The notes beneath the pieces are model-generated. The model was given only the letters and a program-made list of their open reading frames with translations. It was not told the origin of the DNA and searched no databases. This document shows positions 1 through 8,431 of a stretch of 36,886 bases of DNA, one piece after another. Every line of letters starts with the position of its first letter. Position 1 is the stretch's first letter. This stretch comes from Agrobacterium sp. a22-2 (GTDB lineage: Bacteria; Pseudomonadota; Alphaproteobacteria; Rhizobiales; Rhizobiaceae), in assembly GCF_012276985.1 (NCBI RefSeq), contig NZ_JAAXMM010000026.1:1-36886 (forward strand). The letters are read 5' to 3'. The translations under genes were made by a program, and so were the position numbers.

Positions 1-27
1 ATAAGAGACAGGGGTGGGGTGGGGTTT

Positions 28-1080
28 TCACACGTAACGGCGGCGCAGCATGCTTCGCTTGCTGCCGTGCGCCTTGGCGGCCTGGACATTGTCCAGGAAC
101 TGCCGCGTTGCAGCCTCCCAGGAATAGGTTTCGGCGAGCCTGCGGGCGGCATCGCGCGAGCAGTCCAGCGCCCGGTGGCAGGCCAGCGCCAGATCCTCGT
201 CGAGCGCGCCGGCATGGCTGGCCGGCGTAATGATGTCGACTGGACCTGTCACCGGGAAGGCTGCGACCGGCACGCCGGAGGCGAGCGCTTCCAGAATGGT
301 GTTGCCGAAGGTGTCGGTCTTTGACGGAAACACGAAGACATCGGCCTGCGCATAGGCGGCCGCCAGGTCCTTGCCGAATTTCACGCCGGTAAACAGCACA
401 TCGGGATAGCGGGCCTCGAGTTCGGCGCGGGCCGGGCCGTCGCCGACCACCACTTTCGAGCCTGGCAGATCAAGGTCCAGAAAGGCGGGTAGGTTTTTCT
501 CCACCGCCACCCGGCCGACGGTCATGTAGAGCGGGCGCGGCAGGCCGAAGGGTCTGTCTTCAAGCGGGGCGGGGTGGAACAGCGTGGTGTCGATGCCGCG
601 GCTCCACAGGCACAGATTGGTCAGGCCCTTGCCCTCCAGTTCGCGCCGCAGGCTTTCGGTCGCCACCATGCAGGCGCCGCCGCGATTGTGGAACCAGCGC
701 ACATAGGCATAGAGCCAGCCGAGCGGCACGGGCACGCGTGTCGCCACATATTCGGGAAAGCGCGTGTGATAGCTGGTGGAAAACGGCATGCCGTTCTTCA
801 GGCACCAGCGCCGCGCCATCAGGCCGAGTGGCCCTTCGGTGGCGATGTGCAGGAAGGTCGGCTGCTGGGACTCGATCATGCGGGCGATCTGGCCATAGCC
901 GGCCAGCGACAGGCGGATTTCCGGATAGGTGGGCATGGGAATGCTGCGAAACGGGGCAGGGGTCACCATGGAGACTTCGACGCCCATGCGGGCCAGAACC
1001 GCATTGGTGTTCTCGATGGAGCGGACGACGCCGTTGACCTGGGGGTGCCAGGCATCCGTCACGAGGGTCAATCTCAGCAT
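28..1080 (-). CDS. GT4-family glycosyltransferase
   Basis: Encodes 350 aa of a retaining GT-B fold glycosyltransferase. The N-terminal acceptor domain opens with LTLVTDAWHPQVNGVVRS (residues 4-21), whose Gly-containing loop is typical of GT4 enzymes. The C-terminal nucleotide-sugar domain carries VGRVAVEKN (about 188-196) and the donor-binding stretch DTFGNTILEALASGVPVAA (256-274), where D256 and E264 form a D-x7-E version of the usual E-x7-E motif. The frame is open further upstream to 1242, but homology starts at the Met at 1080. There is no signal peptide or membrane helix, so it is probably a cytosolic or peripheral membrane enzyme. Rhizobia use related enzymes for sugar-containing membrane lipids (for example Agrobacterium Agt), but donor and acceptor cannot be read from the sequence. 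It stands alone, 198 bp from the next gene. Confidence 0.88.
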   Translation of the reverse strand: MLRLTLVTDAWHPQVNGVVRSIENTNAVLARMGVEVSMVTPAPFRSIPMPTYPEIRLSLAGYGQIARMIESQQPTFLHIATEGPLGLMARRWCLKNGMPFSTSYHTRFPEYVATRVPVPLGWLYAYVRWFHNRGGACMVATESLRRELEGKGLTNLCLWSRGIDTTLFHPAPLEDRPFGLPRPLYMTVGRVAVEKNLPAFLDLDLPGSKVVVGDGPARAELEARYPDVLFTGVKFGKDLAAAYAQADVFVFPSKTDTFGNTILEALASGVPVAAFPVTGPVDIITPASHAGALDEDLALACHRALDCSRDAARRLAETYSWEAATRQFLDNVQAAKAHGSKRSMLRRRYV

Positions 1081-1278
1081 GGCGTGGCCGCTACCTTCAT
1101 GTGCGCATGGGCCGACGAGAGGTTTTCGGCATATCCGTCCGTCGCCGCGTCGGCAGGGGTGTCCGGATCGTCGGGACGATGGCCTCGGCCAAACGTTGCC
1201 TGGGACCGGGTTCTGCCTTGGACCGTTGGCGGGTGATTCCACCCTCGTCGTAATGCCCCGCTTTATGTGATGGTATGA

Positions 1279-2319
1279 TTACAGTTTGATGTCAGTCGGT
1301 CGCTCGGGCGCAAATGCCGCATCGGCGATCGGCGAGCGCAGGGTTTCGACGAGTTTGCGCGATACACGGAGGCCGGTCGTGGACGCTTCGTCCAGCCTTG
1401 CGGCCTTGTCCCGGCCGGGGACATGCACGCCTTCGCCGGACAGCCGCCGAAGCTGCTCGTCCAGCCGGGTCTCGAAGGCCGGATCCAGCAGGGCCGGCTT
1501 TATGGCAATGATGACGAGGCCTGCGCCGGGACTGCCTACCCCTGCCTCGAAACCTGGCGCATCGATCGACCAGTTGGCCGCGCTGAGGCCGGCGGCCATG
1601 ACTTCGACCATCAGGGCAAGGTTGGCGCCGCGGCTGCCGCCGAAGGTCAGCAGCGCGCCTTTCAGTGCCTCGCCGGCATCGGTGGTCGGCTGGCCTTGGG
1701 CGTCGACCGCCCAGCCTTCGGCCAAGCGGGTGCCGGCCGCGGCGGCGGCACGAATGTTGACAAAGGCCGTGCTGCTGCTCGACTGGTCGATCAGCAAAGG
1801 CGGACCGTTGGCGCGCGGCGCTGCAAAGGCCAGCGGATTGGTGCAGTAGACGGGTTTCCTCCCGCCCGGCACCGTCATCAGCGCCGGGCCGTTGGTGACG
1901 GCGATCGCCGCCAGCCCGGCCTTTGCCAGCCGCCAGGGATAATAGCCGAGCTCTCCGGTCGTATAGCTATTGTGCTGCGACAGGAGTGCAATGCCGAAGT
2001 TTTTGGCGCGGGCGGTCAGGTCGTCGACGGCGAGATCGAAGCCGTATTGGGCGATGCCGCGCCGTGCATCGATCTTGATGAGGGCCGCGGCCGGCGAGGT
2101 GATCTGCGGCGCGGCCTGTCCGTCGATCCGCCCGTGTTCAAGGGCTTTCAGATAGTCCAGCAGGTGCGACAGGCCGACGGCGCGGTTGCCGCTGGCCTCG
2201 GCGGAAACCACGGCCGCTGCCAAGGATTGGGCGACGGCGTCCGTCATGCCGCGGGCCGTGCAGGCCTCTCGCACCAGGGCCTCGATTTCGGCATACGCGA
2301 GCAGCAGGTCGTCGCTCAT
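1279..2319 (-). CDS. Ldh_2-family malate/L-lactate dehydrogenase-like oxidoreductase
   Basis: 346-aa NAD(P)H-dependent oxidoreductase of the malate/L-lactate/ureidoglycolate dehydrogenase family (Ldh_2), unrelated to Rossmann-fold lactate dehydrogenases. Family signatures visible are the substrate-site segment SQHNSYTTGELGYYP, the cofactor-binding GGRKPVYCTNPLAFAAPR region and GGSRGANLALMVEVMAAGLS. The start at 2319 (MSDDLLLAY) follows a clear GGAGGAAATT ribosome-binding site; the longer open frame to 2472 adds unrelated sequence. Family members reduce 2-oxo acids or cyclic imino acids such as delta1-pyrroline-2-carboxylate and delta1-piperideine-2-carboxylate. The HNSYTTGELGYYP segment resembles the DpkA/LhpD-like branch, but that is an impression only. 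It is divergent from the alpha-glucosidase gene, 125 bp away, and no catabolic partner gene sits next to it. Confidence 0.88.
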   Translation of the reverse strand: MSDDLLLAYAEIEALVREACTARGMTDAVAQSLAAAVVSAEASGNRAVGLSHLLDYLKALEHGRIDGQAAPQITSPAAALIKIDARRGIAQYGFDLAVDDLTARAKNFGIALLSQHNSYTTGELGYYPWRLAKAGLAAIAVTNGPALMTVPGGRKPVYCTNPLAFAAPRANGPPLLIDQSSSSTAFVNIRAAAAAGTRLAEGWAVDAQGQPTTDAGEALKGALLTFGGSRGANLALMVEVMAAGLSAANWSIDAPGFEAGVGSPGAGLVIIAIKPALLDPAFETRLDEQLRRLSGEGVHVPGRDKAARLDEASTTGLRVSRKLVETLRSPIADAAFAPERPTDIKL

Positions 2320-2444
2320 GGTGAATTTCCTCCAGGGCGGTTCGCCATAAAAGGCCAAGACTGCTCTGGCCAGCCGTTCGTGATCGCCTATATTGCTCAG
2401 CGCAATGCCCACGACCCGCCCCGCTCCAGCCGCAGGACTCCACA

Positions 2445-4115
2445 ATGGCAAATTCCCCCCGCAAAAGTACATCCCCTAAAACCAAGGCCAATGCCGACTG
2501 GTGGCGGGGTGCGGTGATCTATCAGGTCTATCCTCGCTCGTTCCAGGACACCAATGGCGACGGGATCGGCGACCTGAAGGGGGTGACGGAGCGGCTGCCC
2601 TATATTGCCTCGCTCGGCGTCGATGCCATCTGGCTGTCGCCGTTCTTCACCTCGCCGATGGCCGACATGGGGTATGACGTCGCCGATTACTGCGACGTCG
2701 ATCCGATGTTCGGGACGCTTGCCGATTTCGATGAGATGATGAAGGAAGCCCATCGGCTTGATATCAAGGTGATCATCGACCAGGTGATTTCCCATACCTC
2801 CGATCGCCATCCGTGGTTCATCGAGAGCCGCTCCAGCCGCAACAATCCCAAGGCCGACTGGTATGTCTGGGGTCCGGCCAAGCCCGACGGCACGGCGCCG
2901 AACAACTGGATGTCGATCTTCGGCGGTCCCGCCTGGGAATGGGAGGGGCAGCGCAAGCAGTATTACCTGCACAACTTCCTCGGCTCGCAGCCGGATCTCA
3001 ATTTCCACAATCCGGATGTGCAGGATGCCGTGCTGGAGACGGTGAAGTTCTGGCTGGATCGCGGCGTCGACGGTTTCCGCCTCGACACCGTCAACTACTA
3101 TTTCCACGACAAGGAATTGCGCGACAATCCGCCCCTGCCCAAGGACGAAGACGACGCGCCGGGCCTCGATGCGCCGGATGTCAATCCGTATGGCATGCAG
3201 AACCATCTCTACGACAAGACGCAGCCGGAAAATCTTGATTTCCTGCGGCGGCTGCGCGCCCTGCTCGATCAGTATGACGGCCGGGCGACGGTCGGCGAGG
3301 TGGGTGACGGCGCGCGTTCGCTGAAGACATTGGCCGATTATACCGGCGGCGGCGACAAGCTGCATATGTGCTATACGTTCGACCTGCTGGGGCCGGGTTT
3401 TACGCCAACCCATATCCGCGACTGCGTCACGGCGTTCCAGACCATGGTGACCGACGGCTGGGTGTGCTGGGCCTTTTCCAACCATGATGTGATCCGCCAT
3501 GTCACCCGTTTCATTGAGGGGCCGCTGGAGGCGGTGCGGGTCGCCAAGCTGTCGATCAGCATCCTGTCGGCGCTGCGCGGTTCCATCTGCCTCTACCAGG
3601 GCGAGGAACTGGGCCTCACCGAGGCCGAACTGGCATTCGAGGATCTGCGCGACCCCTACGGCATCCGCTTCTGGCCGTCGTTCAAGGGGCGCGACGGCTG
3701 CCGCACGCCGATGGTCTGGTCGAGCGGCCAGGACCATGCCGGCTTCACCACCGGAAAACCATGGCTGCCGGTGCCGGCCGAGCATCAGGCGCTGGCCGTG
3801 GACGCTCAGGAAAAACTGCCGGATTCGGTGCTGGCTCATTACCGGGAGACTTTGGCCTTCCGCAAGGCGCATGCGCCGATGATCGATGGCGACATGCAAT
3901 TCATCAAGACCAAGGAGGACGTGCTGGCCTTCATTCGGGAAAAGAACGGCGAGCGCCTGCTGTTCGTCTTCAACATGCGCCGCGGCCCGCAGGACGTGAC
4001 CTTGCCGGCCGATGTGAAGGTTAGGGAAGTCCTGGCGCTGCCGGGCTGCCTTGGCGCGATCAAGGGCAATGTCGTGCATGTGCCGACGCTCGACGGTTTT
4101 TGTGCCCGGCTTTGA
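2445..4115 (+). CDS. GH13 alpha-glucosidase
   Basis: 556-aa alpha-amylase-family (GH13) glycosidase of the rhizobial alpha-glucosidase (AglA-like) type. The barrel begins at WWRGAVIYQVYPRSFQDTNG (residues 19-38), the QVYPRSF hallmark of GH13 alpha-glucosidases. The catalytic triad is visible: nucleophile D214 in DGFRLD, acid/base E285 in TVGEVGDG and the third carboxylate D348 in SNHDVIRH. A short beta-sandwich C domain follows. There is no signal peptide, so it acts in the cytoplasm on imported alpha-glucosides such as maltose, sucrose or trehalose-type sugars. In Sinorhizobium aglA sits inside an ABC transporter operon; here no transporter or regulator is adjacent, so its inducer and uptake route are not visible. 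An acetyltransferase gene follows after 18 bp. Confidence 0.93.
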   Translation: MANSPRKSTSPKTKANADWWRGAVIYQVYPRSFQDTNGDGIGDLKGVTERLPYIASLGVDAIWLSPFFTSPMADMGYDVADYCDVDPMFGTLADFDEMMKEAHRLDIKVIIDQVISHTSDRHPWFIESRSSRNNPKADWYVWGPAKPDGTAPNNWMSIFGGPAWEWEGQRKQYYLHNFLGSQPDLNFHNPDVQDAVLETVKFWLDRGVDGFRLDTVNYYFHDKELRDNPPLPKDEDDAPGLDAPDVNPYGMQNHLYDKTQPENLDFLRRLRALLDQYDGRATVGEVGDGARSLKTLADYTGGGDKLHMCYTFDLLGPGFTPTHIRDCVTAFQTMVTDGWVCWAFSNHDVIRHVTRFIEGPLEAVRVAKLSISILSALRGSICLYQGEELGLTEAELAFEDLRDPYGIRFWPSFKGRDGCRTPMVWSSGQDHAGFTTGKPWLPVPAEHQALAVDAQEKLPDSVLAHYRETLAFRKAHAPMIDGDMQFIKTKEDVLAFIREKNGERLLFVFNMRRGPQDVTLPADVKVREVLALPGCLGAIKGNVVHVPTLDGFCARL

Positions 4116-4133
4116 CCTGTAGGAGACGTTGAG

Positions 4134-4589
4134 ATGCGCATAGCGCCGGCCGGTATTGACCACATCGAGGGTTGGGCGGCGCTGCGGCATCTGCTGTGGC
4201 CGCAGACCTCGCCTGCCGATCATCGGGCCGAAATCCGCGCCATTCTGGACGAGCCGGACCGGCTGGCGGGTTTTCTCTGCCATGGCGAGGCGGGAGAGGT
4301 GATCGGTCTTGCCGAGGCAAGCGTGCGCACCGACTATGTGAACGGCTGCGAAACCTCGCCGGTCGCCTTTCTGGAAGGCATCGTGGTCAGCCCGGAGTTT
4401 CGAGGCCAAGGGGTGGCGGCCGGCCTTGTGGCGGCGGTCACCTCCTGGGCACGGCAAAAGGGCGGGCGGGAGCTTGCCTCTGATGCGGATCTGGACAATG
4501 CGGGTTCGCATGCCATGCACCAGGCGCTCGGTTTTGAAGAGACCGGACGCGTCGTCTATTTCCGCAAGCGGCTCGATCCCTCGGACTGA
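4134..4589 (+). CDS. aminoglycoside 6'-N-acetyltransferase-like GNAT protein
   Basis: 151-aa single-domain GNAT acetyltransferase. It resembles the chromosomal AAC(6')-I enzymes along its full length: an N-terminal W-x2-LR-x2-LWP pattern (WAALRHLLWPQ), DYVNGCETSPVAFLEGIVV (residues 62-80), the acetyl-CoA-binding RGQGVAAGL loop (87-95) and the C-terminal MHQALGFEETGRVVYFRK (125-142). The DYVNGC...FLEGI and HQALGFEET blocks are shared with Salmonella AAC(6')-Iaa/Iy as I remember them. The reaction would be transfer of acetyl from acetyl-CoA to the 6'-amino group of aminoglycosides. Such chromosomal genes are often weakly expressed and may have another native substrate. A ribosome-binding site (GGAGAC) precedes the start. 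It lies 18 bp after the alpha-glucosidase gene and may be co-transcribed with it. Confidence 0.87.
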   Translation: MRIAPAGIDHIEGWAALRHLLWPQTSPADHRAEIRAILDEPDRLAGFLCHGEAGEVIGLAEASVRTDYVNGCETSPVAFLEGIVVSPEFRGQGVAAGLVAAVTSWARQKGGRELASDADLDNAGSHAMHQALGFEETGRVVYFRKRLDPSD

Positions 4590-4602
4590 CGCGCGGCCTG
4601 TG

Positions 4603-5370
4603 TTACTGGCCTTCGTCGGGAATGTTCAGCACGTGGCCGCAGGCCTTGCAGTGCACGGCGTCGGCATCGTGGCGGCTGAGACCGCATTGCGGGCAGGGAA
4701 AGGTGACCTTGAACGGCCGGACGATCGACTGGGCGAGCCGCACGAACAGCGAGATGCCGATGATCATGGTGATGATCGAGGTCAGCTTGCCGAAGGTGCC
4801 GGGCAGGGTGATGTCGCCGAAGCCTGTCGTGGTGACGGTCGCGACGGTGAAATAGAGGGCATCAACGAAGCCTTCCATGCCGTCCTCACGATAGAAGAAG
4901 AACGTGTAGACGAAGCCGGTCGCCATGAACAGGAAAACCAGCGCGTTGATCACCGCACGGATGACGTCGCCGAGATGGCTCTGGCCGAGGCGGCGCAGGA
5001 TGACCCGCAGCAGCGTGCTCTCGCCGATCGCCCAGATGCGCATGGCTCTCAAGAAAGCGAAATTGAACAGCAGGTCGGGAAAGAGCAACGTGCCGAGGAT
5101 GATGAAATCCACCCAGATGATCGGCCGTTTCAACCAGTCCTTCAGGTCGCGGGCGATGATGGCGCGGGCGGTCAGTTCCGTAGCGATCCAGGCGGCGATC
5201 ATGTAGTCGATGATCAGATAGCTCGGCCCGGCGCGCAGATAGGGGCCGAGGATGAAGAAGGCGATGATGGCGAGATCGACCAGCGCCAGCGCCACCTGGA
5301 ACCGGATCGCCGCCTTGTCCTGGCCGATATAGAGCCGGCGCAGCCGGTGGCGGTAATCTTGCTCAGTCAT
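4603..5370 (-). CDS. Potassium/ion channel with C-terminal zinc ribbon
   Basis: 255-aa membrane protein, counting from the Met at 5370. It has several hydrophobic segments: an S1-S4-like region with a basic FLRAMRIWAIGESTLLRVIL stretch resembling a weak voltage sensor, then a pore domain. The selectivity-filter segment TVTTTGFGD (residues 178-186) resembles K+ channel filters, with GFGD instead of GYGD. After the last helix the protein ends in a CPQC...CKAC zinc ribbon (Cys226, 229, 241, 244). It probably forms a tetrameric cation channel in the inner membrane. In-frame starts at 5397 and 5415 are also possible because none of the three has a convincing ribosome-binding site. It converges with the acetyltransferase gene (13 bp between ends). 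Confidence 0.85.
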   Translation of the reverse strand: MTEQDYRHRLRRLYIGQDKAAIRFQVALALVDLAIIAFFILGPYLRAGPSYLIIDYMIAAWIATELTARAIIARDLKDWLKRPIIWVDFIILGTLLFPDLLFNFAFLRAMRIWAIGESTLLRVILRRLGQSHLGDVIRAVINALVFLFMATGFVYTFFFYREDGMEGFVDALYFTVATVTTTGFGDITLPGTFGKLTSIITMIIGISLFVRLAQSIVRPFKVTFPCPQCGLSRHDADAVHCKACGHVLNIPDEGQ

Positions 5371-5466
5371 CGGCGCCGATCGGGGTGTGGGCTGCATGTC
5401 AACAATGTCGACCATCTGGCGCGGCGGGCGGCAATGTCAAGTGTGGGCCGATTTTTCAGGGATCGG

Positions 5467-5721
5467 CTACCGCAACAGCTTGTCATAGTCGCTGTGCGAT
5501 CCAATCCAGAACCACACGATATCGTCGTTCTGTTGGATCGCCAAAGCCCGCCAGGACAATCCGACACGGGCCGACCAGAATCTGCCGACCTTCTTGAAAT
5601 GGAGCGATGGATGGTAAGGCGAAGATTTCAGCAGTTCGAAGCTGCGATCAGCGGTGTCGCGAACGGATTGCGGGAGGCGTTCATAGCAGGTCCAGAAATC
5701 GTCCGTGGCGTGGTGCTTCAC
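5467..5721 (-). CDS. RelE/ParE-superfamily toxin
   Basis: 84-aa protein of the RelE/ParE/HigB toxin fold. Visible features are an N-terminal helical pair (FWTCYERLPQSVRDTADRSFELL), the KKVGRFWSARVGLSWRALA beta region and a C-terminal WFWIGSHSDYDKLL strand and tail, typical of small ribosome-dependent mRNA interferase-like toxins. Its start overlaps the stop of the upstream antitoxin gene by 4 bp (ATGA), the usual translational coupling in type II modules. Catalytic residues are poorly conserved across this family, so activity cannot be confirmed by reading. Target could be mRNA (RelE-like) or gyrase (ParE-like); the former seems more likely from the C terminus. Confidence 0.8.
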   Translation of the reverse strand: MKHHATDDFWTCYERLPQSVRDTADRSFELLKSSPYHPSLHFKKVGRFWSARVGLSWRALAIQQNDDIVWFWIGSHSDYDKLLR

Positions 5722-5918
5722 AGAGTTCTCGTGCGGCCGGCGCGAAAATCGCTAAGAGCCTTTTCGCCAAGGGCATCCAGTGCTCCCTTTTCGATATCCG
5801 TGTCGATCCGCTCATCCAGGCGCCGGGCCTGCAATTGTTCGAACCAGCGGGTGAAGGCGGCGAATTCGTCGCCGTCCAGATCCAGTACTGTCTGTTCCAG
5901 TTCCTGCAACTTGGTCAT
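5718..5918 (-). CDS. Putative antitoxin of type II TA pair
   Basis: 66-aa, charged, mostly helical protein encoded directly upstream of the RelE/ParE-like toxin and overlapping it by 4 bp. The sequence (LDLDGDEFAAFTRWFEQLQ, then an acidic and basic tail ending RAGRTRTL) has no recognisable helix-turn-helix or ribbon-helix-helix. Assignment therefore rests mainly on gene order, size and coupling. Short antitoxins of this composition are common next to RelE-type toxins in Rhizobiales. A GGAAGG-like ribosome-binding site lies just upstream of the ATG at 5918. Confidence 0.72.
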   Translation of the reverse strand: MTKLQELEQTVLDLDGDEFAAFTRWFEQLQARRLDERIDTDIEKGALDALGEKALSDFRAGRTRTL

Positions 5919-5972
5919 TTTCCAATCCTTCCAAGTGCCAGAATAGGATCTTTCCCATCCTTTTCCAAGGTC

Positions 5973-7667
5973 TCACCCGATCAGCATGAACTTGTCGACA
6001 TCGACCATGCCCTTGTCGGAGATCTTCAGATGGGGGATGACGGGGAGCGGCAGGAAGGCGAGTTGCAGGAAGGGTTCCTCCAGCGTCGAGCCGAGGGCAT
6101 AGGCGGCCTTGCGCAAGGCATGCAGGGTGTCGCGCACGCTTTCATAGGGCTCCAAGCTCATCAGGCCGGCGACCGGCAGGGGGATTTCGCCGGTGACCCT
6201 GCCATCCTCGACCACCACGAAGCCGCCCTTGATCTCGCTCAGGCGGTTGGCGGCCAGCGCCATGTCGTCCTCGTTGACGCCGACCACGCAGATGTTGTGG
6301 CTGTCATGGCCGACGGTCGAGGCGATGGCGCCTTTCTTCAGGCCGAACCCTTGCACGAAGCCATTGGCATGGTTGCCGTTCTTGCCATGGCGCTCGATGA
6401 CGGCGACCTTGATGATGTCGCGGTTGAGATCCACCGTCGACTGGTTGCCGGAGACCGGCAGGCGGTAGCGGCGGTATTCGGTGATGATCTTGCCGGGCAG
6501 CACGCCCATCACAGGCGTTTCGCCATCGGCGACCGGCACGGCGAACTGGGCCGAGTGCACCGGCCGTGCCTTGACGCTGTCGAGGCCGACGGGGGCGACC
6601 GGCCGGCGGCTGGCAAACAGCGCATCGGTGACGCGGCGGCCGCCGGCAAACACCATTTCGGCCTTGCAGCTTTCCAGGCTGTCGAGCACGACCAGGTCGG
6701 CCCGCCAGCCCGGCGCCACCAGGCCGCGGTCACGAAGTCCGAAGGCGCGGGCCGCCGAAATCGAGGCGGCGCGGTAGATCGCCAGCGGCTCGACGCCATT
6801 CGCGATGGCGGTGCGGATCATGTAGTCGAGATGGCCGTGTTCGGCGATGTCGAGCGGGTTGCGGTCATCGGTGCAGAGCGCCAGGAAGGGCGACAGGCGC
6901 TCGGTGATGATCGGCAGCAGGGCGTGCAGGTCCTTCGACACCGAGCCTTCGCGCACCAGGATATGCATGCCCTTAGCGATCTTTTCCATGGCTTCCGCGG
7001 CACTGGTCGATTCATGCTCGGTGCGGATGCCGGCCGAGAGATAGCCGTTCAGATCGCGGCCGGACAGCAGCGGCGCATGGCCGTCGATATGGCCGCCTTG
7101 AAAGGCTTCCAGCTTGGCCATGCAGATCGGATCCTTGTGGATCACGCCCGGAAAATTCATGAATTCGGCAAGGCCGATGACCTTTTCATGATTGCGGAAC
7201 GGCAGCAGCTTGTCGATCGGCAGGTCGGCGCCGGAAGTTTCGAGATGGGTGGCCGGCACGCAGGAGGAGAGCTGGACGCGGATGTCCATGATCGTCTCGC
7301 GGGCGCTGTCGAGGAAGAACTGGATGCCTTCCGCCCCCAGCACATTGGCGATCTCGTGCGGATCGCAGATCACCGTCGTCACGCCATAGGGCAGCACGCA
7401 GCGGTCGAATTCGTGCGGGGTAACCAGCGAGCTTTCGATGTGCAGATGGGTGTCGATGAAACCCGGCACGACGATCTTGCCCGATATGTCGATCACCTCG
7501 ACGCCGTCATAGGCCTCGCAGGTGCCGACGATGCGGTCGCCGCAGAGCGCGATGTCGGAGGTGACAAGCTCGCCGGTGACCAGATCGAAGAAGCGGCCGC
7601 CCTTCAGCACGAGATCGGCCGGCTCGCGGCCGGTGCCCTGGTCGATGCGGCGCTCGAGTGTGCTCAT
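5973..7667 (-). CDS. ade: Adenine deaminase
   Basis: 564-aa amidohydrolase-superfamily enzyme, full length for bacterial adenine deaminase (AdeC). It catalyses adenine to hypoxanthine plus ammonia in purine salvage, in the cytoplasm. Metal-site motifs are visible in order: DTHLHIESSLVTP (HxH, about residues 92-104), DPHEIANV, GHAPLLSGRDLNGY and CTDDRNP. The C-terminal half contains the AdeC-specific VGVNEDDMALAANRL and GGFVVVEDG segments. The start at 7667 has a good AGGAGT ribosome-binding site. Downstream is the toxin-antitoxin pair; upstream is the paired palindromic repeat. No purine transporter is adjacent. Confidence 0.95.
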   Translation of the reverse strand: MSTLERRIDQGTGREPADLVLKGGRFFDLVTGELVTSDIALCGDRIVGTCEAYDGVEVIDISGKIVVPGFIDTHLHIESSLVTPHEFDRCVLPYGVTTVICDPHEIANVLGAEGIQFFLDSARETIMDIRVQLSSCVPATHLETSGADLPIDKLLPFRNHEKVIGLAEFMNFPGVIHKDPICMAKLEAFQGGHIDGHAPLLSGRDLNGYLSAGIRTEHESTSAAEAMEKIAKGMHILVREGSVSKDLHALLPIITERLSPFLALCTDDRNPLDIAEHGHLDYMIRTAIANGVEPLAIYRAASISAARAFGLRDRGLVAPGWRADLVVLDSLESCKAEMVFAGGRRVTDALFASRRPVAPVGLDSVKARPVHSAQFAVPVADGETPVMGVLPGKIITEYRRYRLPVSGNQSTVDLNRDIIKVAVIERHGKNGNHANGFVQGFGLKKGAIASTVGHDSHNICVVGVNEDDMALAANRLSEIKGGFVVVEDGRVTGEIPLPVAGLMSLEPYESVRDTLHALRKAAYALGSTLEEPFLQLAFLPLPVIPHLKISDKGMVDVDKFMLIG

Positions 7668-7777
7668 GGCGGGACTCCTGTTTGGACATGTCTGGGTTTC
7701 ACTGTAGCGGCTGGCGGGGGGCCAGGGGAAGGGCGGCGGTGGCGATTGGCGGGCTTTGGTGTTCGTTCCCCCACAGT

Positions 7778-7890
7778 CGTCATCCTCGCCCTTGAGGCGA
7801 GGATCCAGAGCCGCAACATCGGCCTGACAAGAGCGTGGCGGCCTGACGGGGGCAGGCCGGTGGATCCTCGCCTCAAGGGCGAGGATGACG
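7778..7890. repeat. Perfect 30-bp inverted repeat pair
   Basis: Positions 7778-7807 and 7861-7890 are perfect reverse complements over 30 bp, separated by 53 bp. Each arm is itself an imperfect hairpin (TCCTCGCC...GGCGAGGA). The outer flanks continue as partial complements (CCCCCAC on the left, GTGGGGG on the right). The arm ends with ATGACGGAGG, which recurs near 13154, so it belongs to a dispersed palindromic family common in Rhizobiaceae intergenic DNA. It lies between adenine deaminase and the next upstream gene, both minus strand, and could fold in RNA as a long stem. Confidence 0.85.
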
Positions 7891-7958
7891 GAGGGTGGGG
7901 GATGACGGAGAGAGAAGGGTTGGATGGCGCTTGCCCGGCAGAAGGCATCGGGGGGACG

Positions 7959-8351
7959 TCACTCCCCCAGATCCCACAGCCGGCCGGTCAGTTGGCGGTC
8001 GTAACGGGGCAGGCGCAGGGTCGGGTCGGTGGCCAACATGGCTTGCAGGCGGCGGCGGGCTTCGAGATAGTTTTCATACTGCCAATCGGGCGCCAGGGCG
8101 ACGCAGAGCGGCAGGCGGGCGGCGGCGGCGCCGGACAGGCCCATGAATTTCTGCGCGGCGGTGGCGCCGCTGGTGCGCTCGCTCTTCACCATCGGGCCGG
8201 TGCAGCAATGGTCGCGGCGGCATTTGCGCAGGCCGCATCGAGGCCGCTCCAACCACAAGAGGACCGCCGTGCGGGCGAAGCGCTCGTGATGGTCGGCGAG
8301 GCGCTCCTCGATGGCGCTGAGATCAACCGAAGGCATTTCGGGTTTGGCCAT
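7959..8351 (-). CDS. Conserved-looking hypothetical protein with Cys/His cluster
   Basis: 130-aa protein not recognised as any named family. Counting from the Met at 8351 (the frame is open further to 8447), it has a cluster of cysteines in the first half: CGLRKCRRDHCCTG (C-x4-C-x4-CC with one His), which could bind a metal. The C-terminal half is helical with a YENYLEARRRLQAML segment. Codon use is host-like. It shares the strand of the adenine deaminase gene but is separated from it by 291 bp with the inverted repeat pair. An imperfect palindrome lies upstream at 8432-8489. Function unknown. Confidence 0.65.
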   Translation of the reverse strand: MAKPEMPSVDLSAIEERLADHHERFARTAVLLWLERPRCGLRKCRRDHCCTGPMVKSERTSGATAAQKFMGLSGAAAARLPLCVALAPDWQYENYLEARRRLQAMLATDPTLRLPRYDRQLTGRLWDLGE

Positions 8352-8431
8352 GGCGCATGCTCTCTCGTTCACGCGGGCGGTTTTCGCTCCGTGGTTTGCT
8401 GTGGTCGGGTGCCCTTCACGGGCTGGTCGGT

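Noticed and set aside
1..27. G-rich window start as a terminator or repeat
   Set aside because: Too short and cut by the window edge to tell; it may belong to the same G-rich repeat class seen at the right end.
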